From the NCBI RefSeq assembly GCF_006148925.1, contig NZ_VAWB01000001.1, forward strand, positions 958,001 through 1,022,000: DNA of 64,000 bases, given 5' to 3'. Source of the DNA: Hyunsoonleella aestuarii (GTDB lineage: Bacteria; Bacteroidota; Bacteroidia; Flavobacteriales; Flavobacteriaceae). The stretch's first letter is position 1. Each line of letters opens with the position of its first letter. Positions 1 to 8,931 of the stretch are shown here, in pieces. The translations under genes were made by a program, and so were the position numbers. The notes beneath the pieces are model-generated. The model worked only from the letters and a program-made list of their open reading frames with translations, was not told the DNA's origin and ran no database searches.

Positions 1-807
1 CATGGTTTCAGAATTGAACTTAGTTAAGCTATCCGCTCCATTTTCAATCCAATATCTTAAAACCTGAATGTCAGTATAATTAAATCCATCTTCTCTAGGC
101 GGCATAAATTTTTCATCATCCTTAGGTAAACTTAACCGTCTTAGTAACTCGCTTTTATCAGGATCTCCAGCAACAATAGGGGTGCTATGATTAGCTTCTT
201 TAAATAAATTACCGAAATTATCAAGATTTAATCCGCCTTGATAATCTTTTGAATTATGACAAGCAAAGCATTTATTAAGAAGAATAGGCTTAATAATGCT
301 TGGATAAATATATAATGAATCTGTGTTGGCATCAGTAAAATCACCGATCAAATAATTACTATTCGATTTAAAAAAATTTGGCCCATACTTTGTTAAATAA
401 GAATCACCATGAGTTAAATTTCCACCCAAATGTCCTGTAATAGAAATTAAAATAATTGCTAAAGTAGAGCCTGAAAGTTTTAATTTGGCATTGGTTTTTG
501 CTCCTTTAATTTGATAAATAATTACAAGTAACATAACCACGAGGGCTACGAATCCCATATTTTTATGGTTGCTTAAACTATCCAAACCATAATCATTGCT
601 AAATGATAATAACCAGCCTGTTAAAGCCGCTAACAAACCGAAGAAAAAACCAAGAGAATATGTTAATACGATTGTTTTTCTAGAACCAATCAACTTTTTA
701 AAACCAAAACGAAGCAATACCTCGAAAAGGTAGCCTAGAATAAATATCCCGATAGGCAAATGCACTAATAAAGGATGAAAACGGCCAATAAAGATATCCC
801 AATTCAT
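1..807 (-). CDS. DUF2231-type membrane protein with C-terminal cytochrome c-like domain (partial)
   Basis: Open from an ATG at 807 to the window edge (269 codons), so the C-terminus is missing. The N-terminal half holds several hydrophobic helices beginning RFHPLLVHLPIG, the pattern of the DUF2231 membrane domain. The second half has a haem-binding CFACH motif in an ILLNKCFACHNSKDYQGGL context, followed by LPKDDEKFMPPREDG, as in Planctomycete-type cytochrome (PSCyt1) domains. The start codon overlaps the stop of the upstream DUF1501 gene by one base (TAATG), so it is the last gene of a three-gene operon. Probably an inner-membrane haem protein working with the two exported partners; the substrate is unknown. 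Confidence 0.8.
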   Translation of the reverse strand, partial: MNWDIFIGRFHPLLVHLPIGIFILGYLFEVLLRFGFKKLIGSRKTIVLTYSLGFFFGLLAALTGWLLSFSNDYGLDSLSNHKNMGFVALVVMLLVIIYQIKGAKTNAKLKLSGSTLAIILISITGHLGGNLTHGDSYLTKYGPNFFKSNSNYLIGDFTDANTDSLYIYPSIIKPILLNKCFACHNSKDYQGGLNLDNFGNLFKEANHSTPIVAGDPDKSELLRRLSLPKDDEKFMPPREDGFNYTDIQVLRYWIENGADSLTKFNSETM

Positions 808-2237
808 TAACTCAAAATATCTTTAACCAAATTTCCGTGTACATCTGTTAAACGAAATCTTCGCCCTTGGTATTTATAGTTTAATTTTTCGTGATCTAAA
901 CCTAAAAGATGCAAAATTGTAGCATTAAGATCATGAACATGAACCTTGTTCTTAGTTATATGATAGCCAAAATCATCAGTAGCTCCATAGGTTAATCCTT
1001 TTTTAACACCAGCACCTGCCATTAGCATTGTATAGGCATCTGGGTGGTGGTCTCTTCCAAAATTATCCTTGGTAAGCTGTCCTTGTGAAAAGCTAGTTCT
1101 TCCAAACTCACCACCCCAAACTACCAAGGTGTCTTCAAGTAATCCGCGCTGCTTTAAATCCATAATTAGTGCCGCTGAAGCTTGATCGACTTCTTGACAT
1201 CTTTTTGGTATTTGTTTTGGTAAATTACTATGGTGATCCCAGCCTCCATGATATAGTTGAATAAACCTAACCCCTTTCTCCGCTAATCGCCGTGCTAAAA
1301 GACAATTGCTTGCAAACGTGCCAGGTTTTTTACTGTCTTCGCCATATAACTCGTAAATATACTCAGGTTCGTTTTCAATATTCATAACTTCAGGAACGGA
1401 TGTTTGCATTCTAAAGGCCATTTCATATTGAGCCATTTTAGATTTTATGGATGCATCATCTAAGTTATCATAATTCTGATTTTGTAACTTTTGAAGGTAG
1501 TCTAACTGTTCTCTTCTAATATCTCCTGTTACTCCTGGTGGGTTACTCAAATATAAAACAGGATCTTTTCCGCTTCTAAATTGAACCCCTTGATATTCAG
1601 CAGGTAAAAATCCGCTAGATAACAAACGTGTTGAACCACCCTCATTCCCTTTGGTCATGAGAGCAATAAAATTAGGTAAGTTTTCATTCTCCGATCCAAG
1701 TCCATAACTTACCCAAGATCCAATAGTTGGACGTCCTGGAATTTCGGAACCAGTATGAGTAAACATCTGTGCTGGCTCATGTTGTACAGATTCTGTGTAC
1801 ATGGAATTTATCATGCATATTTCATCTGTTATTTGAGACATATGTGGTAATAAATCACTCATCCACATACCACTATTCCCGTGTTGCTTGAAATTATACA
1901 AAGGTCGTACAACCGGTTTTGTTGCTTGCTTCGCCACGGTTCCTGTAACACGATTTCCCATCACACTATCTGGTAATTCTTGACCGTGCATTTTAGTAAG
2001 GACAGGCTTGTAATCAAATAAATCTAGCTGAGAGGGCGCTCCAATCATATTAAGAAATATCACTCTTTTTGCTTTCGGTGCAAAATGTGGCCCTTTTAAA
2101 GACCCAAATGTAGATCCAAAAGCATTAAGAGGGTTTATTAACGATGCCATGGAAATGGCACCAAGACCCAATGTTGCTTTTGACAAAAAATCCTTTCGAC
2201 TTATCGGTTTATGATGATGATGGTGATGGTCTTTCAT
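807..2237 (-). CDS. DUF1501 domain-containing exported protein
   Basis: 476 residues. DUF1501 proteins are sulfatase/alkaline-phosphatase-like and almost always sit beside DUF1549/DUF1553 cytochromes, as here. The N-terminus starts MKD followed by six histidines, then ISRKDFLSKATLGLGAIS, a Tat-like signal with Arg-Lys in place of Arg-Arg. The body shows the family stretches FLNMIGAPSQLDLFDYKP, QLYHGGWDHH, VVWGGEFGRT and GRDHHPDAYTMLMAGAGVK, rich in Asp and His suited to metal binding. It starts one base after the upstream gene ends. The role of the family is unproven; by context it acts outside the cytoplasm with the haem proteins. Confidence 0.88.
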   Translation of the reverse strand: MKDHHHHHHKPISRKDFLSKATLGLGAISMASLINPLNAFGSTFGSLKGPHFAPKAKRVIFLNMIGAPSQLDLFDYKPVLTKMHGQELPDSVMGNRVTGTVAKQATKPVVRPLYNFKQHGNSGMWMSDLLPHMSQITDEICMINSMYTESVQHEPAQMFTHTGSEIPGRPTIGSWVSYGLGSENENLPNFIALMTKGNEGGSTRLLSSGFLPAEYQGVQFRSGKDPVLYLSNPPGVTGDIRREQLDYLQKLQNQNYDNLDDASIKSKMAQYEMAFRMQTSVPEVMNIENEPEYIYELYGEDSKKPGTFASNCLLARRLAEKGVRFIQLYHGGWDHHSNLPKQIPKRCQEVDQASAALIMDLKQRGLLEDTLVVWGGEFGRTSFSQGQLTKDNFGRDHHPDAYTMLMAGAGVKKGLTYGATDDFGYHITKNKVHVHDLNATILHLLGLDHEKLNYKYQGRRFRLTDVHGNLVKDILS

Positions 2238-2238
2238 A

Positions 2239-5200
2239 TTATCTTTTCATGTATGATTGATCGGAATTTAATATGGTATTTACAACCAAAGTCATAGCAG
2301 CAGTTTTTTCTTTTGAAAGCTCTAAATCAAACGGTTTACTTCCAACAGTAAGCAATGAATCTGCTTTTTTGGGGTCTTGTAAAAAGCTAGCCATTGATTT
2401 TTGGTAGTATTCATTTAAAATACCTAATTGTTTTGTGTCAGGTTTCAGTCCAGTTGATAATCTAAAGGCATCTTCAATTTGTTTTTCAACAGAATCAGGG
2501 TGCTTCTTTTGAACTTTTTCAGATAACACTCTAGAAGCTTCAACAATTTGGGGGTCATTTAGAAGCGACAATGCTTGCAAAGGTGTGCTTGTAATATTTC
2601 TTCTTATAGTACAAATTTCTCTTGACGTTGCATCAAAATTTATCATAAAAGGATTAGGTGCAAAACGTCTAGAATAGGTATAAAGACTTCTTCGGTATAA
2701 ATTATCACCTGTATCGGGCTCATATTTGGCCAATTTCTTTGACGCCATAAAAACTTCTTTCCATAGACCTTCTGGTTGATAAGGTTTTACACTTGGCCCT
2801 CCAATTTCCTGAACCAACAGTCCGCTTGCCTTAAGTGCATTATCTCTTATCATTTCAGCAGGCCACCTATAAGATGAGCTTCTTGCCAAATACATGTTTT
2901 CTGGATCTTTAAGCTTATTTTTTTCTGAACAATAGGATGCTTGCTTGTAAGTATGAGACATAACCATTTGCTTTATGGTTCTTTTTATATCCCAGTTGTG
3001 ATTCATAAAGTCCTTAGCCAGCCAATCCAACAATTCTGGATGGCTTGGTCGCGCTCCTTGACTGCCAAAATCTTCCGCTGTTTTAACAATTCCTTTTCCA
3101 AAAATCATTTGCCAATATCTGTTCACAGCAACTCGAGAAACGAGGGGGTTTTTAGGATCTAAAAGCCATTGCGCTAACCCTAGTCTGTTTTTTGGTAAAT
3201 TATCGGTATATGGAAGTACTTTATTAATACCTCCAGGTTGGACTTCGTCTAAGTACTGGTCATATAATCCTTTATCAAGAACATAGGTTTTTCTTGGGTT
3301 TTTCATTTCTTCCATGACCATTAACTCATTAACACTATCTAGAACAATAGAAATACTTTTTCGGAGACCTTTTATTTTTTCACGCTCCTTTTTAATCGCA
3401 AAATCGTGCAACGCCCAATGTTCATATTTAATATCTGGTGCGTCTTTATCAATCTCTGCTTCTCCTAAGAGCCCCATTTCCCACTGAGATAATTGACGGT
3501 CATAGATTTTAACCTCATCAATTGCCCCTTTAAAAATACCAATATCTCCCATCCACTTTCTATAGCTTTTCCCAACAATAATAGGAATTGAATCTGGCTC
3601 CATATTGTTATTAATTGGAATAATTGATCTTTTTAACTGATCGAAATGTGTTTCGGTTTCTACTTTTTTACCATTGATAAAAATCTGAATCCCATTTGCT
3701 TTTTTACTACCATCATAAGTAAAACCTACATGTTGCCATTCATCATGCTTTATAGGCTCTATACTACTTATCGATATTATTTCGTCTGGCAATCTATGAA
3801 TGAGTCTCACATTTACTCGCTTCATTGAGTCCAGCGCAACCTCCCAACCACGATGATATTGAAAAACGTGACCAGTATTTCCCATAATCGTTTGAGATGG
3901 ACCAATCGAATCTAACTTGGTATTTACCCAAGAGCTAATCGAGAAGGCATCATAATGATTAAACTCTCCTGTTTTTTGAAGCAGTATATAATCATACTCC
4001 TCATTAAATAAAGCCGCTTTTCCATATTTCCCATTGGTAAGAGTTACTTTTAAATTGGCTTCTGCATTTTTATTGTTATCGAGCATTTGCAGCTCTTTAA
4101 ACTGTTTTTTAGGTTTTTCAGTCTCCTCTTTCTTTTTATCTTTTTTCTTCTTCTTTTTTTTGTCCTCCTTCTTCTTTGGAATCTTAATTTCCTTCTTATA
4201 AGGCTTAATACTATTAAAAGCGTAAGAACCTATGTGTCCTAAAACGGGTTCATTGTTTAACGGTTTTTTATAAGTGCTGGTTAACTTTTTGTCATTAATT
4301 AGATTCTGCATTCGTTTTTCATCCTTTTCTAAAGCATTCACAAACGCATCTATCTGAGATTTTTCATTTTCATTTAATAGTAATAAGGTTGGTGCCCGAT
4401 CTGCATCGGTAGGCGCAAGACCATACTCTTCTGTGGTATTGAAAAAGGCTGATAATTGATAAAACTCTTTCTGTGCAATAGGATCAAATTTATGATCATG
4501 GCATTTCGCGCATTCAACTGTCAATCCAAGTAATGCTGTCCCTGTAACACCTGTTCTTTCATTCACATATTCAATTCTAAACTCCTCTGGGATAGAGCCT
4601 GCAGAGGCTTCTAAAGGATTCAACCTTAAAAAAGCTGTTGCTATTTTAGAACTATCATTTGCGTTTTCAATTAAATCTCCAGCAAGTTGATGTGTTATAA
4701 ATTCATCATAAGGCATATTTTTCTTGAAAGCTTGAATAAGCCAATCGCGATAAGGCCACGAGGTACGATAGCCATCAAAAGAAATACCATGAGAATCTGA
4801 ATATCGCGCGACATCCATCCATTCCATTGCCATTCTTTCGGCATAGGCATCACTATTTAATAATCGATCTACCAAGTTTTCGTAAGCTTGCGGTGAAATG
4901 TCGTTAAGAAAAGTATCAATTTCATCAATTGAAGGTGGTAAACCTGTAAGATCCATAGTGACACGCTTAATAAGAAGTTCTTTATCGGCAACATCTGAAG
5001 GGGTTAAGCCTTGCTGAATTAAAGTGTTTTGAATAAAACCGTCAATCTCATTAACTCTTTGCCAGTCATTTTCGATATTTGGAATCTCTGGGTCATTAAG
5101 CGCAAAAAAAGACCAATGCTCCTTCCACTCTGAACCTTGCTCAATCCACTTGGCAATCATTGCAACCTCTCTAGGTGACATGGTTAAATCAGAATCTGGA

Positions 5201-5568
5201 GGAGGCATAACCTTATCTGGATTAGTAGAAACTAATCGGTTAATCACCTCACTTTTCCCTAGACTGCCTCTTACAAAAGCATGATTTCCAGACCTTAATT
5301 TACTAAATGCATCATATTCATTGTCCAGCCTTAAACCTGCTTTTCGTGTTTGTGGGTCTGGCCCATGACAATTATAACAGCGGTCTGAAAGAATGGGTTT
5401 AATGTGAAAATTGTAATCAACATTTTCGGGCAAAGTAGCATATTCATTCTTTATTTCTTCAGATAAAGAACCAGAACATGAAGACAATATTAGCAAGAGA
5501 TAATATACTCCATGCCGCAGCTTTATTGCGCTAAAAAAATCCGAAATATAAAAGAATACTACTCTCAA
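2239..5568 (-). CDS. DUF1549/DUF1553 (PSCyt1-PSCyt2-PSD1) lipoprotein with LamG-like insert
   Basis: 1109 residues, first gene of the operon. A lipobox-like LLILSSC puts the lipidated Cys at about 31. A PSCyt1 haem motif CYNCH lies at 64-68, followed by MPPPDSDLTMSPREVAMIAKWI. The DUF1549 region (about 170-390) contains a second CAKCH motif. A Lys-Glu-rich low-complexity linker precedes a LamG/concanavalin-like segment (about 515-690). The C-terminal DUF1553 region has NRYWQMIFGKGIVKT and RRNITSTPLQALSLLNDP. In Planctomycetes such proteins accompany carbohydrate or sulfatase loci; the LamG-like part suggests glycan binding (inference). The precise N-terminus is uncertain because residues upstream of the signal look atypical. 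Confidence 0.87.
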   Translation of the reverse strand: MRVVFFYISDFFSAIKLRHGVYYLLLILSSCSGSLSEEIKNEYATLPENVDYNFHIKPILSDRCYNCHGPDPQTRKAGLRLDNEYDAFSKLRSGNHAFVRGSLGKSEVINRLVSTNPDKVMPPPDSDLTMSPREVAMIAKWIEQGSEWKEHWSFFALNDPEIPNIENDWQRVNEIDGFIQNTLIQQGLTPSDVADKELLIKRVTMDLTGLPPSIDEIDTFLNDISPQAYENLVDRLLNSDAYAERMAMEWMDVARYSDSHGISFDGYRTSWPYRDWLIQAFKKNMPYDEFITHQLAGDLIENANDSSKIATAFLRLNPLEASAGSIPEEFRIEYVNERTGVTGTALLGLTVECAKCHDHKFDPIAQKEFYQLSAFFNTTEEYGLAPTDADRAPTLLLLNENEKSQIDAFVNALEKDEKRMQNLINDKKLTSTYKKPLNNEPVLGHIGSYAFNSIKPYKKEIKIPKKKEDKKKKKKKDKKKEETEKPKKQFKELQMLDNNKNAEANLKVTLTNGKYGKAALFNEEYDYILLQKTGEFNHYDAFSISSWVNTKLDSIGPSQTIMGNTGHVFQYHRGWEVALDSMKRVNVRLIHRLPDEIISISSIEPIKHDEWQHVGFTYDGSKKANGIQIFINGKKVETETHFDQLKRSIIPINNNMEPDSIPIIVGKSYRKWMGDIGIFKGAIDEVKIYDRQLSQWEMGLLGEAEIDKDAPDIKYEHWALHDFAIKKEREKIKGLRKSISIVLDSVNELMVMEEMKNPRKTYVLDKGLYDQYLDEVQPGGINKVLPYTDNLPKNRLGLAQWLLDPKNPLVSRVAVNRYWQMIFGKGIVKTAEDFGSQGARPSHPELLDWLAKDFMNHNWDIKRTIKQMVMSHTYKQASYCSEKNKLKDPENMYLARSSSYRWPAEMIRDNALKASGLLVQEIGGPSVKPYQPEGLWKEVFMASKKLAKYEPDTGDNLYRRSLYTYSRRFAPNPFMINFDATSREICTIRRNITSTPLQALSLLNDPQIVEASRVLSEKVQKKHPDSVEKQIEDAFRLSTGLKPDTKQLGILNEYYQKSMASFLQDPKKADSLLTVGSKPFDLELSKEKTAAMTLVVNTILNSDQSYMKR

Positions 5569-5775
5569 AGGTTGATTAATTGGTTTCTAGAAAGATATGA
5601 ATTAATTTTAAATACCACGCAATTTCAAAGACTTTATAGCTTATACCCTATAATTTTAAATAGAGCTACTTTTACATTATATTTAACTACGAAAACATAC
5701 TAATAAAAAGCTATTCTTAGGGCGTACGATAAATTCATTCTCTCCAAATAGATCTAGTTTATAAACAAAAATAAT

Positions 5776-7431
5776 ATGGATGCATTATCAATTTTTTCAT
5801 TTTTAGGCTTTACCTTATTAGTAGCTGTAATAGCATGGTACGCTACAAGAAAAACCGATGAAAGTTCGGCCGATGGTTACTACCTTGGAGGTAGAAGTCT
5901 AGGAGCTATTACTATCGCGGGATCATTATTGTTAACTAATCTCTCTGCTGAACAAATTGTTGGTTTAAATGGACAATCTTTCGCACAAGGTATTTTAGTA
6001 ATGGCCTGGGAAACATTGGCAGCCATCTCTATGATTGTCACAGCTATTTATTTGCTTCCAAAATATATGCGCTCAGGAATTACAACCATTCCCGAGTTTA
6101 TCCAAGAGCGTTTTGATGCGCAAACTAAATCTATTTTATCACTTTTATTTTTAGTTGCTTTTGGAGTCGTGTTACTGCCCACTATTCTGTATTCAGGATC
6201 GTTAGCATTTAGTACCATGTTCGATTTACCAAATACTTTAGACATACCTCAATCTACTGTTATTTGGATTTGTGTTTGGTCAATAGGAATTATTGGTTCT
6301 ATTTATGCGATTTTTGGAGGTTTAAAAGCCGTAGCCGTTTCAGATTTAGTGAATGCAATTGGTTTATTAATCGGCGGATTATTAATCCCTGTTTTTGGTT
6401 TAATGCTCATTGGAGATGGAAGTATTTCAGATGGTTTAAGTGAATTATGGAATCAAAATCCAGAAAAATTTAAGGTAAAAGGAGAGGTAGATTCTTTTAT
6501 CCCATTTGGAACCATTTTTACAGGAATGATGATTGCCCAAATGTATTATTGGGGAACAAACCAGTCTATATTGCAGCGCGTGTTTGGAGCAAAGAGTTTA
6601 GCTGAAGGGCAAAAAGGGATGATACTCGCGAGTTTTGTAAAATTTCTTATTCCAGTGATTGTGGTATTACCTGGTGTTATTGCGTGGCATGTATTTGGAA
6701 GCGATTTAGAAAATGCAGATGCAGCCTATCCATCACTTGTAAGAAAAGTGCTTCCGGGAGCTTTTCTTGGATTTTTCGCAGCAGTTCTATTTGGAGCAAT
6801 TTTAAGTTCGTTTAATAGTTTATTAAATAGTAGCTCTACCTTATTTGGTGTGGATTTATACCGTCAATATTTTGATAATAATGCTTCAGAAAAGAAAATG
6901 GTGAAAGCAGGAAAAGTTTTTGGAGTATTCTTAGCACTCATTTCCATGATTATTGCCCCTTTTATAGCTAACGCTCCAGACGGACTCTTTTCATACATTC
7001 AAGAATCTTTAGGAAGTTTAAGCGTACCCATTTTGTCGGTTGTAGTGGTAGGTATGGCGACTAAGAATGTTCCGGAAATTGGTGCAAAAATAGTGCTTAC
7101 TGTGGGGGTATTAATGTATTTAATCAGTCAGTTTATATTAGCACCACAATTTATAGAAACAGCTTTAGCAGAAGCTGCAATTAACGGTATTAAAGACACA
7201 AAGGAATTAGGAATTATTAAAGCAAAAGCCTATCCTCACTTTTTACATATTATGGGGATATTATTTGTCATAAATGTTGGATTTATGTTACTAATAGGGA
7301 GACTTTATCCCAACAAAAATGAATACACCCCAAAAGTTACTAAGGAAATAGACATCACACCCTGGAAATATGCTAAAATTATTGGATTAGCAATTACCCT
7401 TTTGGTATTAAGTACTTATTTAATTTTTTAA
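5776..7431 (+). CDS. Sodium:solute symporter (SSS/SLC5 family)
   Basis: 551 residues with about 14 hydrophobic helices. SSS hallmarks include the N-terminal DGYYLGGRSLGAITIAGSLLLTNLSAEQIVGLNGQ split over helices 1-2, GGLKAVAVSDLVNA in the middle, and YYWGTNQSILQRVFGAKS. It imports a small solute with Na+ across the inner membrane. It ends 17 bases before glpK and no aquaglyceroporin glpF gene lies in the operon, so glycerol or a glycerol-containing compound is a reasonable substrate guess, but nothing in the sequence proves this. No clear -7 box was found upstream. Confidence 0.88.
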   Translation: MDALSIFSFLGFTLLVAVIAWYATRKTDESSADGYYLGGRSLGAITIAGSLLLTNLSAEQIVGLNGQSFAQGILVMAWETLAAISMIVTAIYLLPKYMRSGITTIPEFIQERFDAQTKSILSLLFLVAFGVVLLPTILYSGSLAFSTMFDLPNTLDIPQSTVIWICVWSIGIIGSIYAIFGGLKAVAVSDLVNAIGLLIGGLLIPVFGLMLIGDGSISDGLSELWNQNPEKFKVKGEVDSFIPFGTIFTGMMIAQMYYWGTNQSILQRVFGAKSLAEGQKGMILASFVKFLIPVIVVLPGVIAWHVFGSDLENADAAYPSLVRKVLPGAFLGFFAAVLFGAILSSFNSLLNSSSTLFGVDLYRQYFDNNASEKKMVKAGKVFGVFLALISMIIAPFIANAPDGLFSYIQESLGSLSVPILSVVVVGMATKNVPEIGAKIVLTVGVLMYLISQFILAPQFIETALAEAAINGIKDTKELGIIKAKAYPHFLHIMGILFVINVGFMLLIGRLYPNKNEYTPKVTKEIDITPWKYAKIIGLAITLLVLSTYLIF

Positions 7432-7448
7432 ATAAAATCCAAGAAAAC

Positions 7449-8930
7449 ATGGTTAAGAAATACGTCATAGCATTCGACCAAGGTACCACAAGTACCAGAA
7501 CCATTGTTTTTGATGTAAAGGGCAATATTGTTTCAATTTCTCAAAAAGAATTGAATCAATATTATCCTCAATCGGGTTGGGTAGAGCATGATGCTTTAGA
7601 GATTTATAATGACCAGTTGGAGACTTTTATGCAAGCCGTTTCCCATTCAGGGATTGACCCAAAAGAAATTGCTTCGGTGGGCATTACAAACCAGCGTGAA
7701 ACCACTGTGGTTTGGGACAGGAAAACAGGAAAACCGATTCATAAAGCCATTGTTTGGTTAGATAAAAGAACAACTGGTATTTGCAAGGATTTAGAAGCCA
7801 AGAGTCTTGCGGGTTACATAAAAAAGAATACAGGTTTAGTAATTGATTCTTATTTCTCAGGAACCAAACTTAAATGGATTTTAGATAATGTAGAAGGTGC
7901 GCAAGAAAAAGCAAAAGCAGGACAATTAATGTTTGGTACTATCGATAGCTGGTTGATTTATAAATTTACCAATGGCACAAAACATGTTACGGACCATACC
8001 AATGCATCCAGAACATTAATCTATAACATCAAAACATTAGAATGGGACAAAAAATTGCTCAAGGCATTGAATATCCCTCAATCACTACTCCCAAAAGTAC
8101 AAACCTCATCTTCTGATTTTGGAACGATTGATTATAAGGGCATAAAAATCCCCATTTACGGGGTTGCCGGAGACCAACAAGCTTCCTTATTCGGACAAGG
8201 AGGGTTTGAAGCCGGTATTGCCAAAAGCACCTACGGAACTGGCTGTTTCATCCTTTCAAATACTGGTGCGAAACATGTAAAATCAAAGAAAGGATTATTA
8301 ACTACGTTAACTTGTAGTTTAGAAAACGAACCCATAAATTACGCTTTAGAGGGCAGTGTTTTTGCTGGTGGCGCTTCTATTCAATGGTTAAGAGATAGAA
8401 TGAAAGTAATTGATAATGCCAGCGAAACCGAAGCTATTTGCAACAGTATTCCGCCACTTAAAAACGTTTATGTTGTTCCTGCTTTTGCTGGTTTAGGAGC
8501 ACCACATTGGGATGGAAAAGCCAAAGGGAGTGTGTTTGGTTTGACCTTAGACACAGGTCGAGAACACTTGATTAAAGCGACCGTTAACGCTTTGGCCTAC
8601 CAAACCAAAGATGTGATTGGTGCCATGGAAAAAGATTGTGGCGAAAAGATTAGCACTTTAAAAGTAGATGGTGGAGCCACAGCAAATAATTATTTAATGC
8701 AATTCCAATCAGATTTATTAAATGTGAATGTAGACCGCCCAAAAATGATTGAGGTTACAGCATTCGGAGCTGCACTGCTAGCAGGTATAAAAGCAGGTAT
8801 TTGGACAAAAAATGATATTTCTATAATTAGAAAAATAGACACCGTGTTTAGTCCAAATATGGATGAGAAAACACGAAAGAAAAGTTATAAAGGATGGAAG
8901 AAAGCCATAAAGCGAACAAAAGGAAATTAA
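7449..8930 (+). CDS. glpK: Glycerol kinase
   Basis: 493 residues, the normal length for this FGGY-family kinase, which phosphorylates glycerol to sn-glycerol 3-phosphate with ATP. The phosphate-binding FDQGTTSTRTIVFD is at the N-terminus. GITNQRETTVVWD (about residue 78), the central GVAGDQQASLFGQG and the C-terminal KVDGGATANNYLMQFQSDLL are typical. It lies 17 bases after the symporter and ends two bases before the ATG used for glpD, so the three genes form one operon for uptake and oxidation of glycerol. Confidence 0.96.
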   Translation: MVKKYVIAFDQGTTSTRTIVFDVKGNIVSISQKELNQYYPQSGWVEHDALEIYNDQLETFMQAVSHSGIDPKEIASVGITNQRETTVVWDRKTGKPIHKAIVWLDKRTTGICKDLEAKSLAGYIKKNTGLVIDSYFSGTKLKWILDNVEGAQEKAKAGQLMFGTIDSWLIYKFTNGTKHVTDHTNASRTLIYNIKTLEWDKKLLKALNIPQSLLPKVQTSSSDFGTIDYKGIKIPIYGVAGDQQASLFGQGGFEAGIAKSTYGTGCFILSNTGAKHVKSKKGLLTTLTCSLENEPINYALEGSVFAGGASIQWLRDRMKVIDNASETEAICNSIPPLKNVYVVPAFAGLGAPHWDGKAKGSVFGLTLDTGREHLIKATVNALAYQTKDVIGAMEKDCGEKISTLKVDGGATANNYLMQFQSDLLNVNVDRPKMIEVTAFGAALLAGIKAGIWTKNDISIIRKIDTVFSPNMDEKTRKKSYKGWKKAIKRTKGN

Positions 8931-8931
8931 G

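Noticed and set aside
2200-2237. His-tag as vector or cloning contamination
   Set aside because: The His run continues directly into a natural export signal and the operon with flavobacterial base composition; no vector sequence was seen.
5512-5703. Plus-strand frame of 63 codons upstream of the symporter
   Set aside because: It overlaps the N-terminus of the DUF1549/1553 gene, and its product has no recognisable feature; it lies in the divergent promoter region.
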